Program-made: the position numbers and the translations under genes
Source: Hyphomicrobiales bacterium
GTDB taxonomy: Bacteria; Pseudomonadota; Alphaproteobacteria; Rhizobiales; Aestuariivirgaceae
NCBI GenBank assembly: GCA_025356765.1
Contig: JANXRO010000319.1
Location: 1 to 7,632 of the forward strand
Direction of reading: 5' to 3'
Length of the DNA stretch: 7,632 bases
The notes under the pieces: generated by a model
Database searches by the model: none
What the model was told of the DNA's origin: nothing
The model's input: the letters and a program-made list of their open reading frames with translations, nothing else
Shown here: positions 1 through 6,671 of the stretch, one piece after another
Position numbering within the stretch: position 1 is the first letter of the stretch
How the letters are laid out: every line of letters begins with the position of its first letter

Positions 1-480
1 CATTTCGTCCCAGGTTTTTGGAACAGCAAGCTTATACTTATCAAGCAAGTCTTTGCGATAATACAAAGCAGGTGCGTCGGTGAAATAAGGAATGGCAACA
101 AGTTTGCCGTTCACTGTTTGCGATTCAATGATCGATGGGAAATGATCTTTGGCAACGTCTTTGGCAGCGGCGGTAAGATCCGTAAATTGATCTGCCAATT
201 GCGGTGCCCAGATAACGTCAGTCATATAAGCATCAATATCGGTGTTACCAGCAGCAAGCCAAAGCTTGTATTGGCCAAATTGATCTGTTGTGGATGATGG
301 CATTGGAACAACTTTCACGTTGTTGCCAGTTGCCTTGTTGAATTCTGCCAATTGGGCCTGCATGAATGCCAAGTCGTTGCCGGTTGCACCAGAAACGATA
401 GACATATCAGCAGCGAATGCCTGGGTAGCAAGAATGCTAACACCAAGTGCGGCAGCTGCGAGCATAGATTTAAATTTCAT
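1..480 (-). CDS. ABC transporter periplasmic sugar-binding protein (5' part, runs off left edge)
   Basis: This is the first 160 codons of an extracellular solute-binding protein of the MalE-like family 1 type, which captures a sugar in the periplasm and delivers it to an ABC importer. Residues 1-23 form a signal peptide (basic start MKFK, hydrophobic core, AFA before the cut), so the mature protein should begin at Ala24-Asp25. Family-like features are the N-lobe strand at 26-30, the segment DVIWAPQLA at 88-96 and the stretch from GKLVAIPYF to YYRKDLL at 125-146. The ATG is well placed: GGAGGA (minus strand, 487-492) lies 6 nt upstream. The C-terminal lobe and any permease or ATPase genes lie outside the window. 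The divergent LacI-type regulator and its operators suggest local sugar control. The resemblance is to alpha-glucoside or trehalose binding proteins (AglE/ThuE type), but the substrate cannot be fixed from the N-terminal part alone. Confidence 0.9.
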   Translation of the reverse strand, partial: MKFKSMLAAAALGVSILATQAFAADMSIVSGATGNDLAFMQAQLAEFNKATGNNVKVVPMPSSTTDQFGQYKLWLAAGNTDIDAYMTDVIWAPQLADQFTDLTAAAKDVAKDHFPSIIESQTVNGKLVAIPYFTDAPALYYRKDLLDKYKLAVPKTWDEM

Positions 481-500
481 TGGTCTTCCTCCAGAGGGTT

Positions 501-557
501 TCAAGTCTTCTCGGTGGGAGGCGCAAAAAGGGGTGCTTGCAAACTCAATGCACGCAC
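501..557 (-). CDS. possible 18-codon leader ORF upstream of the sugar-binding protein gene
   Basis: On the minus strand a strong Shine-Dalgarno-like GGGAGGA (567-573) stands 9 nt before a GTG at 555-557. This opens a short frame reading MRALSLQAPLFAPPTEKT and stopping at TGA (501-503), 20 nt before the binding-protein ATG. The stop lies just before that gene's own GGAGGA site, so translational coupling or attenuation is possible. The peptide has no recognisable homology and is not obviously rich in one amino acid. It could equally be chance: only the unusually good ribosome-binding site in an otherwise non-coding leader argues for it. Confidence 0.25.
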   Translation of the reverse strand: MRALSLQAPLFAPPTEKT

Positions 558-619
558 GATTAGTGTTCCTCCCAGAACAAACGGCGCAGGATGTCTGAAT
601 TATTATTGATCAAACTTTC

Positions 620-633
620 CCAAACCGCTTTGA
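620..633. promoter_or_regulatory. LacI-family operator candidate, binding-protein side
   Basis: The core CAAACCGCTTTG (621-632) is a palindrome except for the pair flanking the central CG. The AAA..CG..TTT pattern is the usual form of LacI/GalR-family operators. It lies 140 bp upstream of the binding-protein ATG, inside its likely promoter or early leader, where a bound repressor would block the leftward transcription unit. The similarity to the second site at 752-763 (AAA-N-CG-N-TTT in both) supports a common regulator, most simply the adjacent one. Confidence 0.55.
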
Positions 634-638
634 GGGTT

Positions 639-698
639 CAAGAACTAACAGATTGTAAATAAACGTCAAGAAAAATGTTTAAAATAGGATAGTTCTTG
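639..698. repeat. 9-bp inverted repeat between the divergent promoters
   Basis: CAAGAACTA at 639-647 is exactly the reverse complement of TAGTTCTTG at 690-698, with 42 bp between the arms and about 51 bp between their centres. Both arms lie between the two LacI-type operators. They may be two half-sites or oppositely oriented sites for a second regulator, but a 9-bp repeat in AT-rich DNA can also be chance. Confidence 0.4.
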
Positions 699-744
699 CA
701 CATTGGCTTGAACAGGCCTTAGCTTTGGGTACGCAAAATTCAAA

Positions 745-750
745 TAAAAT
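745..750 (+). promoter_or_regulatory. possible -10 element of the regulator gene
   Basis: TAAAAT matches TATAAT at five of six positions and sits two bases before the operator at 752-763. No convincing -35 element is visible at 16-18 bp upstream, so the call rests on the -10 match and its position relative to the operator and the ATG at 787. Confidence 0.35.
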
Positions 751-751
751 T

Positions 752-763
752 GAAAGCGCTTTG
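752..763. promoter_or_regulatory. LacI-family operator candidate, regulator side (autoregulation)
   Basis: AAAGCGCTTT (753-762) is a perfect 10-bp palindrome with a central CG, a classic LacI/GalR-family operator core. It lies 24 bp before the regulator's ATG and directly after a -10-like TAAAAT (745-750), so it would cover the transcription start. That arrangement is typical of a repressor that limits its own synthesis. Its centre is 131 bp from the centre of the other operator, so a looped complex is possible but not shown. Confidence 0.65.
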
Positions 764-786
764 GATAAACAAATGGGAAAAACCTG

Positions 787-1809
787 ATGAATCTCAAAGA
801 ATTGGCACATCACCTCAATCTTTCCCAAACTACGGTCAGCCGGGCTTTGAATGGCTATCCAGAGGTGGGCAAAGCCACGAGAAGGCGTGTGGCTGATGAA
901 GCCAATCGGCTGGGCTATCGGCCCAATGCGCATGCCAGGCGGTTGGCCACTGGCCGGGCCCATGCCATTGGCTATGTTTTTCCGTCTGATCGCACGGTGA
1001 TGATAGACCCGCTGTTTTCAGATTTTGTGGCGGGTGCCGCTGATGTTTATACCAGCCAAGGCTTTGAAACCTTGCTTCACGCCGGGGGGCAAGAAGATGA
1101 AATGTCGGTTTATCGGCGCTATGCCGAAGGCGGTGCGGTGGATGGCGTTGTGGTGCAGGCCAGCCATGTGGATGATCCACGCATCGCGCTGTTGAACGAA
1201 CTTAAATTGCCCTACATCGTTCATGGACGAACCGGAGACGCTGAAAATACCTATCCCTGGCTGGATATTGATAATTGTGGAGCGTTTCAAAAAGCCACCA
1301 AATTGCTCACCGACTTTGGACACAAGCGCATCGGGCTTTTGAATGGCTTGGAAACGATCACTTTTGCATTGCACCGCCGCCAAGGCTATGAAAACGCATT
1401 GCGTGAAAAAGGCCTGGCCATTGATGAATCAATCAGGTTCAGCGGGTTAATGACCGAGGAGAACGGTTACCGCCACACCAAGCGCATTTTGCAACAGCCC
1501 AATGCACCAACGGCGTTATTGCTTTCTTCGATGTTGATGGTGTGGGGGGCCATGCGCGCCGTCAACGAGTTGGGTTTGGTGGTGGGCAAAGATGTATCCA
1601 TGATCGCCCATGATGATGGCTTGCCATTTTTGAGCGCAGATGGCTTGGTTCCCGCACTTACCACCACCAGTTCATCCATTCGCGCCGCCGGAAGCCGCGT
1701 GGCAGAATTATTATTGGAACGCATTGAAAACCCTGAAGGTGAAGTGCCCCACGAATTGTGGAATGTGGATTTAATTGTGCGCGGGTCAACTGGCCAGGCA
1801 CCACGTTAA
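787..1809 (+). CDS. LacI-family transcriptional regulator (AglR/ThuR-like)
   Basis: This is a complete 340-residue LacI/GalR-family repressor, the usual length for the family. The N-terminal helix-turn-helix covers about residues 1-23 (LKELA..., recognition helix in LSQTTVSRALNG), followed by the third helix to about 46 and the hinge segment RRLATGRAHAIGYVFP (51-66). Residues 60-335 form the periplasmic-binding-protein-like effector domain, which would bind a sugar or sugar derivative and alter operator binding. The ATG at 787 puts the HTH at the very N-terminus as expected; a modest GGGA (775-778) serves as ribosome-binding site. Divergent orientation to the sugar-binding protein gene, plus operators at 620-633 and 752-763, indicate local control and autoregulation. 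It resembles rhizobial alpha-glucoside and trehalose regulators (AglR, ThuR). The exact inducer is not deducible, so I give no gene symbol. Confidence 0.93.
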   Translation: MNLKELAHHLNLSQTTVSRALNGYPEVGKATRRRVADEANRLGYRPNAHARRLATGRAHAIGYVFPSDRTVMIDPLFSDFVAGAADVYTSQGFETLLHAGGQEDEMSVYRRYAEGGAVDGVVVQASHVDDPRIALLNELKLPYIVHGRTGDAENTYPWLDIDNCGAFQKATKLLTDFGHKRIGLLNGLETITFALHRRQGYENALREKGLAIDESIRFSGLMTEENGYRHTKRILQQPNAPTALLLSSMLMVWGAMRAVNELGLVVGKDVSMIAHDDGLPFLSADGLVPALTTTSSSIRAAGSRVAELLLERIENPEGEVPHELWNVDLIVRGSTGQAPR

Positions 1810-1831
1810 ACGCCAGTTTTTTTCCAATAAA

Positions 1832-1861
1832 AAAAGCCCCATGATCGCTCACGGGGCTTTT
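1832..1861. terminator. bidirectional rho-independent terminator
   Basis: AAAAGCCCC (1832-1840) pairs perfectly with GGGGCTTTT (1853-1861). Inside the loop, TGA/TCA (1842-1844 with 1849-1851) can stack a further 3 bp with a TCGC tetraloop. A T-rich tract follows on the plus strand (TTTTGTTTT) and a run of T follows on the minus strand. It lies 22 bp after the regulator stop and 14 bp beyond the stop of the convergent MFS gene, so it can end transcription from both sides. Confidence 0.9.
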
Positions 1862-1875
1862 GTTTTGATATGCGT

Positions 1876-3759
1876 TTAGGTTTTTGAAATATCGACGTCC
1901 TTGGTTTCCTTCAGGAACAAGAAACCAACGACGACAGTAATGGCCGCAAATATTACAGGATACCACAACCCTGCAAACACGTTGCCCGTATAGGCCACAT
2001 AGGCCGTGGCAAACAAAGGCAACATGCCGCCGAACCAACCGTTACCAATATGATAGGGCAACGACATCGAAGTATAGCGCACTTTGGATGGGAACATTTC
2101 CACCAAGAAAGCTGCAATCGGGCCATAAACCATTGTGGTCAAAACCATCATCACAAACACAACAAGAATAGCCTGAATATATTGGGCCGTGGTCAAAGGT
2201 TTTGCGTTTGTGTTTTTTATTTCGCCCACATGAACCATTGCCGTTCCATCAGCGGCAACCATGGGGGCAGCAATGCTGTTTGTGGCAGCCAATGGTTTTG
2301 CCGCAGGGTCGGCAACCTTGCGCGCATCATTCACAATCTTGGTTACATCTGCCGCAACCTTATCGGTTTGGGCTTTCAGCAAGGCATCAGATTGTTCCTT
2401 GGTCAATTTCACATCAGACTCAACCACTTTGAAATGTGGATAGCCAGCATCAGCCAAAGCTTTTTGCCAACCATAAGGTGAAACACCTTCAACCGTGGTG
2501 GTGCCGTTGTTCAGCGTAACCTTTGAACCAGCCGCAGCATAAGCTGAGGTAAAGGCAATGCCGTTTGATGTCAGAATAGCTTTGGCTTTGTCACAATCAC
2601 CTTCAGTGGTCCAACCCTTGATAGGGAAAATGGTGAAATGGCATTGCGCCGGATCAGCCGTGACCACCAATTTAGAAATAGCGGTATCGTTAAATGCCGC
2701 AAGCTCTGGGTTTACAGCACGCGACAACATGTGAAACAGTGACATGCCGGTTGACGGCAAATATAATACTGCCGCCAACGCACAGCCAGCCAAAATGATC
2801 CGCAAACGGCCAATCTTGTCAGACAAGCCGCCGAAGAACACAAACAGCGGCGTTGCCAATAAAACAGCCACGCCCACAACGATATAACCAACCCACCAAT
2901 CAGCCTTCAGCGGGCCATTGATAAAGAACAGCGCATAAAATTGTGCGGTATACCAAACAACGCCTTGGCCCATGGTGGCACCCAAAAGGGCCAACAATGC
3001 GTATTTATTATTTGGATATTTGAAGAATGAATCATGAATTGGTGTTGCTGAGCCGCGGCCTTCATCTTTCATCTTCTGGAACACGGGTGATTCATTCAGC
3101 TTCATCCGAATCCAAACCGAGAAGGCCAAAAGCACAATGGATGCCAGGAACGGAATGCGCCAGCCAGCAATAATGCCGCCTGTGCCGTCTTTGAACCATG
3201 CTGGATCGGTGAACCAACGCAAGCCGCCAATCACCAACAACGACAAGAAGAAGCCGATTGTAGCAGTGGTTTGAATCCAGCTTGTTGAATAGCCACGCCG
3301 GCCATTTTGTGCGTGTTCAGCCACATAGGTTGCCGCACCTCCATATTCACCGCCCAAGGCCAAGCCTTGCGTCAACCGAATGATCAACAATAAGATGGGG
3401 GCCAAAGCGCCTATCTTTTCATAGGAAGGCAAACAACCCACCAAGAAGGTTGAAACGCCCATAACCATAATGGTGACCAGGAATGTATATTTGCGGCCAA
3501 CCAAATCACCTAAGCGACCAAAGAACAATGCACCAAATGGGCGCACAAGAAAGCCAGCAGCATAAGCTCCAAGAGCACCCAAAAGCGCCCAAGTGTCATT
3601 GCCCGGTGGAAAAAAGAATGCTGCGAAAAATGGTGTCAGCGTTGCGTAAAGATAAAAATCATACCATTCGAAAATGGTGCCGGTGGACGAGGCCAGAATG
3701 ACAAATCTCTCATTCTGTGAAAGCCCCTGCCCAGATTTGGACATGGATGTGGTGGACAT
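1876..3759 (-). CDS. MFS transporter, metabolite:H+ symporter (MHS) type, with large periplasmic insertion
   Basis: This 627-residue inner-membrane protein is probably a proton-coupled importer of an organic acid, osmolyte or similar metabolite. Visible landmarks are TM1 about 17-40 (GTIFEWYDFYLY, typical of ProP/ShiA/KgtP relatives), motif A GRLGDLVGRK at 81-90, RLTQGLALGGEYGG at 128-141, a second motif-A copy GGLSDKIGRLR at 310-320, and a C-terminal MHS signature around 554-578 (EMFPSKVRYT, SLPYHIGNGWFGG). Twelve TM helices fit, with TM10-12 at about 526-548, 568-590 and 595-616. Usual members have 420-560 residues; the extra length is a soluble stretch at about 345-525 between TM9 and TM10, which topology places in the periplasm and which contains Cys373 and Cys389. 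The ATG at 3759 has GAGGGAG (3768-3774) 8 nt upstream, better than the internal Met6. It appears monocistronic, ending at the shared terminator. The substrate is unknown. Confidence 0.92.
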   Translation of the reverse strand: MSTTSMSKSGQGLSQNERFVILASSTGTIFEWYDFYLYATLTPFFAAFFFPPGNDTWALLGALGAYAAGFLVRPFGALFFGRLGDLVGRKYTFLVTIMVMGVSTFLVGCLPSYEKIGALAPILLLIIRLTQGLALGGEYGGAATYVAEHAQNGRRGYSTSWIQTTATIGFFLSLLVIGGLRWFTDPAWFKDGTGGIIAGWRIPFLASIVLLAFSVWIRMKLNESPVFQKMKDEGRGSATPIHDSFFKYPNNKYALLALLGATMGQGVVWYTAQFYALFFINGPLKADWWVGYIVVGVAVLLATPLFVFFGGLSDKIGRLRIILAGCALAAVLYLPSTGMSLFHMLSRAVNPELAAFNDTAISKLVVTADPAQCHFTIFPIKGWTTEGDCDKAKAILTSNGIAFTSAYAAAGSKVTLNNGTTTVEGVSPYGWQKALADAGYPHFKVVESDVKLTKEQSDALLKAQTDKVAADVTKIVNDARKVADPAAKPLAATNSIAAPMVAADGTAMVHVGEIKNTNAKPLTTAQYIQAILVVFVMMVLTTMVYGPIAAFLVEMFPSKVRYTSMSLPYHIGNGWFGGMLPLFATAYVAYTGNVFAGLWYPVIFAAITVVVGFLFLKETKDVDISKT

Positions 3760-3831
3760 GTGGTTTGCTCCCTCAAGCGTTTACAGTGTTGAAGCGCCTC
3801 TTGATCGGGCACTTTGTTTTAGAGAACGCTA

Positions 3832-3860
3832 TCGATAAACCGAGGCGAGCGCACTGTCTA
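3832..3860 (-). promoter_or_regulatory. possible promoter of the MFS transporter gene
   Basis: On the minus strand TAGACA (3855-3860, five of six to the -35 consensus) is followed after 17 bp by TATCGA (3832-3837), a poor -10 match. The spacing and position, about 70 bp before the transporter ATG, are reasonable, but the -10 is weak. I see no clear regulator site in the 238-bp gap 3760-3997 and no confident promoter for the divergent small gene. Confidence 0.28.
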
Positions 3861-3997
3861 TCGTTACATTTTATTCAGCTGCCTGTCTGGCGCTGTTGCC
3901 CGGCTCCAAAAAGTTGTGTGAATATGAGAAGAAATTCATTTGTGTTGGGCGCGAAAATTATGAAATATGCTGAAAATTAAACAGGATAGACATCATC

Positions 3998-4273
3998 ATG
4001 CGTTTTTCGTTTTTCGTTTTGGCTGCTTTGCTAGTCGCCTCACCCGCCTTTGCGATGGATGGGGTGAATATGGATTCAGGCGATAGCTTTACAGTTGATG
4101 ATACAACAGTTTTCAATGTTGGTGACTCGATTGCGCTTTATGATGCTGATGGCAACGAAGTTGATCTTCAGGTGCAAACAGTGAAAGATGGCGGCGACGT
4201 GTTGGATGTTGATTTTGTCGATCCAGATTCAGGCGATCAAGCCACAATTGAATTTACAAAAGTGGCGAACTAG
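3998..4273 (+). CDS. small, highly acidic secreted protein of unknown function
   Basis: I do not recognise this 91-residue protein. Residues 1-19 are a convincing Sec signal peptide (MRF, hydrophobic stretch, ASPAFA before the cut), leaving a mature protein of 72 residues, probably periplasmic. The mature part has about 16 Asp and 2 Glu against 2 Lys and no Arg, no cysteine, and alternating hydrophobic stretches that suggest beta structure. DSGD occurs twice (26-29, 77-80), and DADGNEVD (49-56) resembles the start of a calcium-binding DxDxN loop but lacks the final acidic residue. A weak likeness to PRC-barrel strands (YDADGNEV) is also possible. An AGGA (3983-3986) lies 11 nt before the ATG. 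It is divergent from the transporter gene, and its TAG stop overlaps the stop of engB within CTAG (4270-4273). The signal peptide and base-by-base coherence make it likely a real gene. Confidence 0.8.
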   Translation: MRFSFFVLAALLVASPAFAMDGVNMDSGDSFTVDDTTVFNVGDSIALYDADGNEVDLQVQTVKDGGDVLDVDFVDPDSGDQATIEFTKVAN

Positions 4274-4902
4274 ATCACAAGGCCAGCAATCTCGGCTCTG
4301 AGTTGATCTATGCCGAAGTTTTTTTCAGCTGATGTTAAATGAATATTTTGAATAGCTGCGGCCCGCTTTTTCAAATGGCCGAGGGTTTCGGCTTCCAATT
4401 CCGCCAACTCATGCTTGTTGATCTTATCACATTTAGTGATGATCAATTGATAGGCCACAGCGGCATCATCCAACATCGAAAACATTTCGACATCATGGGT
4501 CATAACACCATGGCGCGCGTCGATTAAAACAAATGCGCGGGTGAGGCCAACGCGCCCGCGCAAATAACCTTTCAAAACGCCCTGCCATTGGCGCACATCT
4601 TTTTTGGAAGCCTTGGCAAAGCCATAGCCTGGCATGTCGACCAGCACGACCTGGTTTTCCACGTCAAAGAAATTTAATTCACGCGTGCGGCCCGGTGTGT
4701 TGGATGCACGGGCCAAACCGTTCACACCAGTGACAGCATTAAGAAGCGAAGACTTTCCCACATTTGATCTGCCGGCAAAAGCAATCTCAACACGATCAAC
4801 TGGTGGCAATTGTTCAAGTTTGGCCACGCCCATGCGAAATTTGGCTGTGCCATTGAGCAATTGCCTTCCAGCAAGAAGTTGCTCTGTGGAAAATTCGATC
4901 AC
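4270..4902 (-). CDS. engB: ribosome biogenesis GTPase EngB (YihA/YsxC)
   Basis: This is a complete 210-residue TRAFAC-class GTPase of the EngB/YihA/YsxC family, which assists assembly of the large ribosomal subunit; the length is typical. All G motifs are intact: G1 GRSNVGKS at 44-51, G2 threonine region SNTPGRT at 67-73 followed by RELNFF, G3 DMPGYGFAK at 89-97, G4 TKCD at 156-159 and G5 TSA at 190-192. The start is GTG (4900-4902), which overlaps the yidC stop as GTGA, so translation is probably coupled. It is the last gene of rpmH-rnpA-yidC-engB. The argB gene that often follows in alphaproteobacteria is absent; a convergent small gene abuts instead, and the two TAG stops share CTAG. Confidence 0.97.
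   Translation of the reverse strand: MIEFSTEQLLAGRQLLNGTAKFRMGVAKLEQLPPVDRVEIAFAGRSNVGKSSLLNAVTGVNGLARASNTPGRTRELNFFDVENQVVLVDMPGYGFAKASKKDVRQWQGVLKGYLRGRVGLTRAFVLIDARHGVMTHDVEMFSMLDDAAVAYQLIITKCDKINKHELAELEAETLGHLKKRAAAIQNIHLTSAEKNFGIDQLRAEIAGLVI
4292..4325 (+). terminator. possible terminator of the small secreted-protein gene, inside engB
   Basis: TCGGC (4292-4296) can pair with GCCGA (4312-4316), and after two bases a run of seven T follows (4319-4325). The stem is short and the loop long (15 nt), so strength is doubtful. It is the only terminator-like structure after the small gene's stop and lies inside the 3' end of the convergent engB gene, as the overlapping stops would require. Confidence 0.3.
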
Positions 4903-6671
4903 GCGCTTGTTGGTTTCTTTTTCAGACCCGGAATTGAATCACGGATATTTCCAAACAAGTTAAAATCGGTGCCGTGTTTGCTCATGATATAGCTTTGTTG
5001 AACAATCGACAGGAAGTTGCTCCACGCCCAATAGATCACAAGGCCTGCAGGGAATGTGCCAAGCGAGAACGTGAAAATAACCGGCATCCAATTGAACATT
5101 TGGGCTTGCACTGGGTCTGGTGGGGCTGGGTTCAAACGCATTTGCACCCACATGGTAATGCCCATCAGCAGTGGCCAAAAACCAATCATCAACAAATGCG
5201 GCGGTGTCCATGGAATAAGGCCAAAGGCTGTGAACACGTTGGTTGGGTCTGGAGCAGATAGATCTTGAATCCATCCAAAGAATGGCGCGTGGCGCAATTC
5301 AATCGTTGTGAGAATAACTTTATAGAGTGAGAAGAAAACTGGAATTTGCACAAACATCGGCAAGCAACCCGCCATGGGGTTCACCTTTTCGCGCTTGTAA
5401 AGTTCCATGGTTTCTTGCTGTTGCTTGGCCTTGTCATCAGGATTGCGCGCTTTGATGGCATCCATTTCAGGCTTCAGCTTTTTCATCTTGCTCATTGAGG
5501 CATAAGATTTATTGGCCAAGGGGAACACGGCGGCCTTCACCAAAACTGTAACCAACAGAATGGCAACGCCGAAGTTTCCAACGATGGAATGAACAAAGCT
5601 CAAAAGTTTATACATCGGCTGGGCTATGAACCAGAACCAGCCCCAATCGATCATCAAATCAAATTGCGTGAAGCCATATTTTGCATAAATCGAATTGATC
5701 AGGCTGACGATTTTTGCACCAGCGTAGACATGCTCTTCATAAACAGCACTGCCGCCTGCCGGAACTGATATTGCATCATCAGACAGATAATCGGTTTGAT
5801 AAGCATCACGGCCCGGAATTTTTACAAAGCGATAGGTGTTTTGAACTTTTGTTTTTTGATCGGGGATCACCATCGTGGCCCAATATTTATCAGTAAAGCC
5901 AAGCCAACCGCCCGTCGAAGGAATTGAAACGGGTACATCAGGATCTTTTTTCAAGGCCGAATATTTGTGTTCTTCCAAACCTTTTTGAACACCAAGCGGG
6001 CCTTCATAAAAAACCCAGAAGCCTGAGATGTTTGGCGTATCCTGGCGTTGCACGCGCGCAAAAGGAATAACCGTCACTGGCGTTGATGTGGTGTTTGAAA
6101 CAGTTTGCTTCACATCAAACAAATATTGGTCGCTGACTGAAATCAAACGTTCAAACTTCAACCCCGCGCCATTGTCCCATGTCAGGGTCAAAGGCTTTTC
6201 TGCCGTGAGAACAGCGCCCTCGGGCGCTTGCCACTCGGTTTTTGCATCGGGCAATTTCACCGTGCTGCCTTGTGGCCCCACAAAACCTTGCTCTACAAAA
6301 TACGCATTGGCTGTGCCTGATGGCTTCAAAAGCGTGACAATGTCGCTTTTTGGATCAATTGTTTCGCGATAATCATTCAAGCGCAAATCATCAATTTGTG
6401 CGCCAGTAAGATTGATCGAACCAGTCAGTTCCTTGGTTTGAATTTGAACGCGCTTGGTTTTGGCCAGAACGGTTTTTACATCTTCGATTGTGGATGCAGC
6501 AGCCGTTGAGGGCAGCTGTGCTGTGGCCTGTTGGGCCACCTCTTGCTGCTTGGCTTTTTCAGCAGCGGGGCCTGCATAATAATATTGCCAACCAAACACG
6601 ATCAGCATCGACAGCACGATGGCCAAGATCATATTTTTAGGGTCAATTTGCGGTTGTTGCGGCTGGCTCAT
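4899..6671 (-). CDS. yidC: membrane protein insertase YidC
   Basis: This 590-residue inner-membrane insertase inserts and folds membrane proteins, alone or with SecYEG. Its layout is that of Gram-negative YidC: TM1 at about 14-32 (MILAIVLSMLIVFGW), an Ala/Gln-rich linker, the large periplasmic P1 domain to about 335, then the five-helix core (TM2 about 365-386, TM3 about 430-452, TM4 about 495-512, TM5 about 528-549). Core motifs include FPLANKSYASMSKMKKLKP (383-401) and NPMAGCLPMFVQIPVFFSLY (431-450). Lys379 aligns with the groove arginine (Arg366) of the E. coli protein, a conservative change. The tail is basic (KKKPTSA), which could contact the ribosome or nucleic acid. Its ATG directly follows the rnpA TAA with no gap, and its TGA overlaps the engB GTG. 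Only a weak GGA precedes the ATG, consistent with coupling to rnpA. Confidence 0.97.
   Translation of the reverse strand: MSQPQQPQIDPKNMILAIVLSMLIVFGWQYYYAGPAAEKAKQQEVAQQATAQLPSTAAASTIEDVKTVLAKTKRVQIQTKELTGSINLTGAQIDDLRLNDYRETIDPKSDIVTLLKPSGTANAYFVEQGFVGPQGSTVKLPDAKTEWQAPEGAVLTAEKPLTLTWDNGAGLKFERLISVSDQYLFDVKQTVSNTTSTPVTVIPFARVQRQDTPNISGFWVFYEGPLGVQKGLEEHKYSALKKDPDVPVSIPSTGGWLGFTDKYWATMVIPDQKTKVQNTYRFVKIPGRDAYQTDYLSDDAISVPAGGSAVYEEHVYAGAKIVSLINSIYAKYGFTQFDLMIDWGWFWFIAQPMYKLLSFVHSIVGNFGVAILLVTVLVKAAVFPLANKSYASMSKMKKLKPEMDAIKARNPDDKAKQQQETMELYKREKVNPMAGCLPMFVQIPVFFSLYKVILTTIELRHAPFFGWIQDLSAPDPTNVFTAFGLIPWTPPHLLMIGFWPLLMGITMWVQMRLNPAPPDPVQAQMFNWMPVIFTFSLGTFPAGLVIYWAWSNFLSIVQQSYIMSKHGTDFNLFGNIRDSIPGLKKKPTSA

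Larger units (their letters stand above)
481..786. promoter_or_regulatory. divergent control region between sugar-binding protein and LacI-type regulator genes
   Basis: This 306-bp gap has no full-length gene. It contains two LacI-type operator palindromes (620-633 and 752-763), a 9-bp inverted repeat (639-647 with 690-698), candidate promoters in both directions and a possible short leader ORF (501-557). For the leftward gene the best candidate I find is TAAACA (676-681) and TACAAT (652-657), 18 bp apart on the minus strand. It would start transcription near 645, giving a leader of about 165 nt with the 620-633 operator just inside the transcript. That promoter assignment is weak. Confidence 0.6.

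Noticed and set aside
636..641. TTGAAC on the minus strand as the -35 box of the sugar-binding protein gene
   Set aside because: No acceptable -10 element lies 16-18 bp downstream; the nearest AATAAT (602-607) is 28 bp away.
1018..1383. 121-codon minus-strand frame inside the LacI-type regulator gene
   Set aside because: The plus-strand frame has an unambiguous LacI-family translation; the antisense frame is a by-product of its codon pattern.
2050..2481. 143-codon open frame on the plus strand inside the transporter gene
   Set aside because: It lies wholly antisense to the well-supported MFS coding sequence, and its His/Cys/Gln-rich translation has no family features; it is a shadow frame.
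3830..3837. TATCGATA palindrome in the transporter/small-gene gap as an operator
   Set aside because: Eight-base palindromes are common, there is no second copy and no linked regulator gene.
4241..4266. GCCAC/GTGGC inverted repeat at the end of the small gene, as a terminator for engB
   Set aside because: The stem is 5 bp with a 16-nt loop and there is no T run on either strand after it.
4634..4963. 109-codon plus-strand frame across the engB/yidC junction
   Set aside because: It is antisense to two clear conserved genes, with no ribosome-binding site or recognisable domain.
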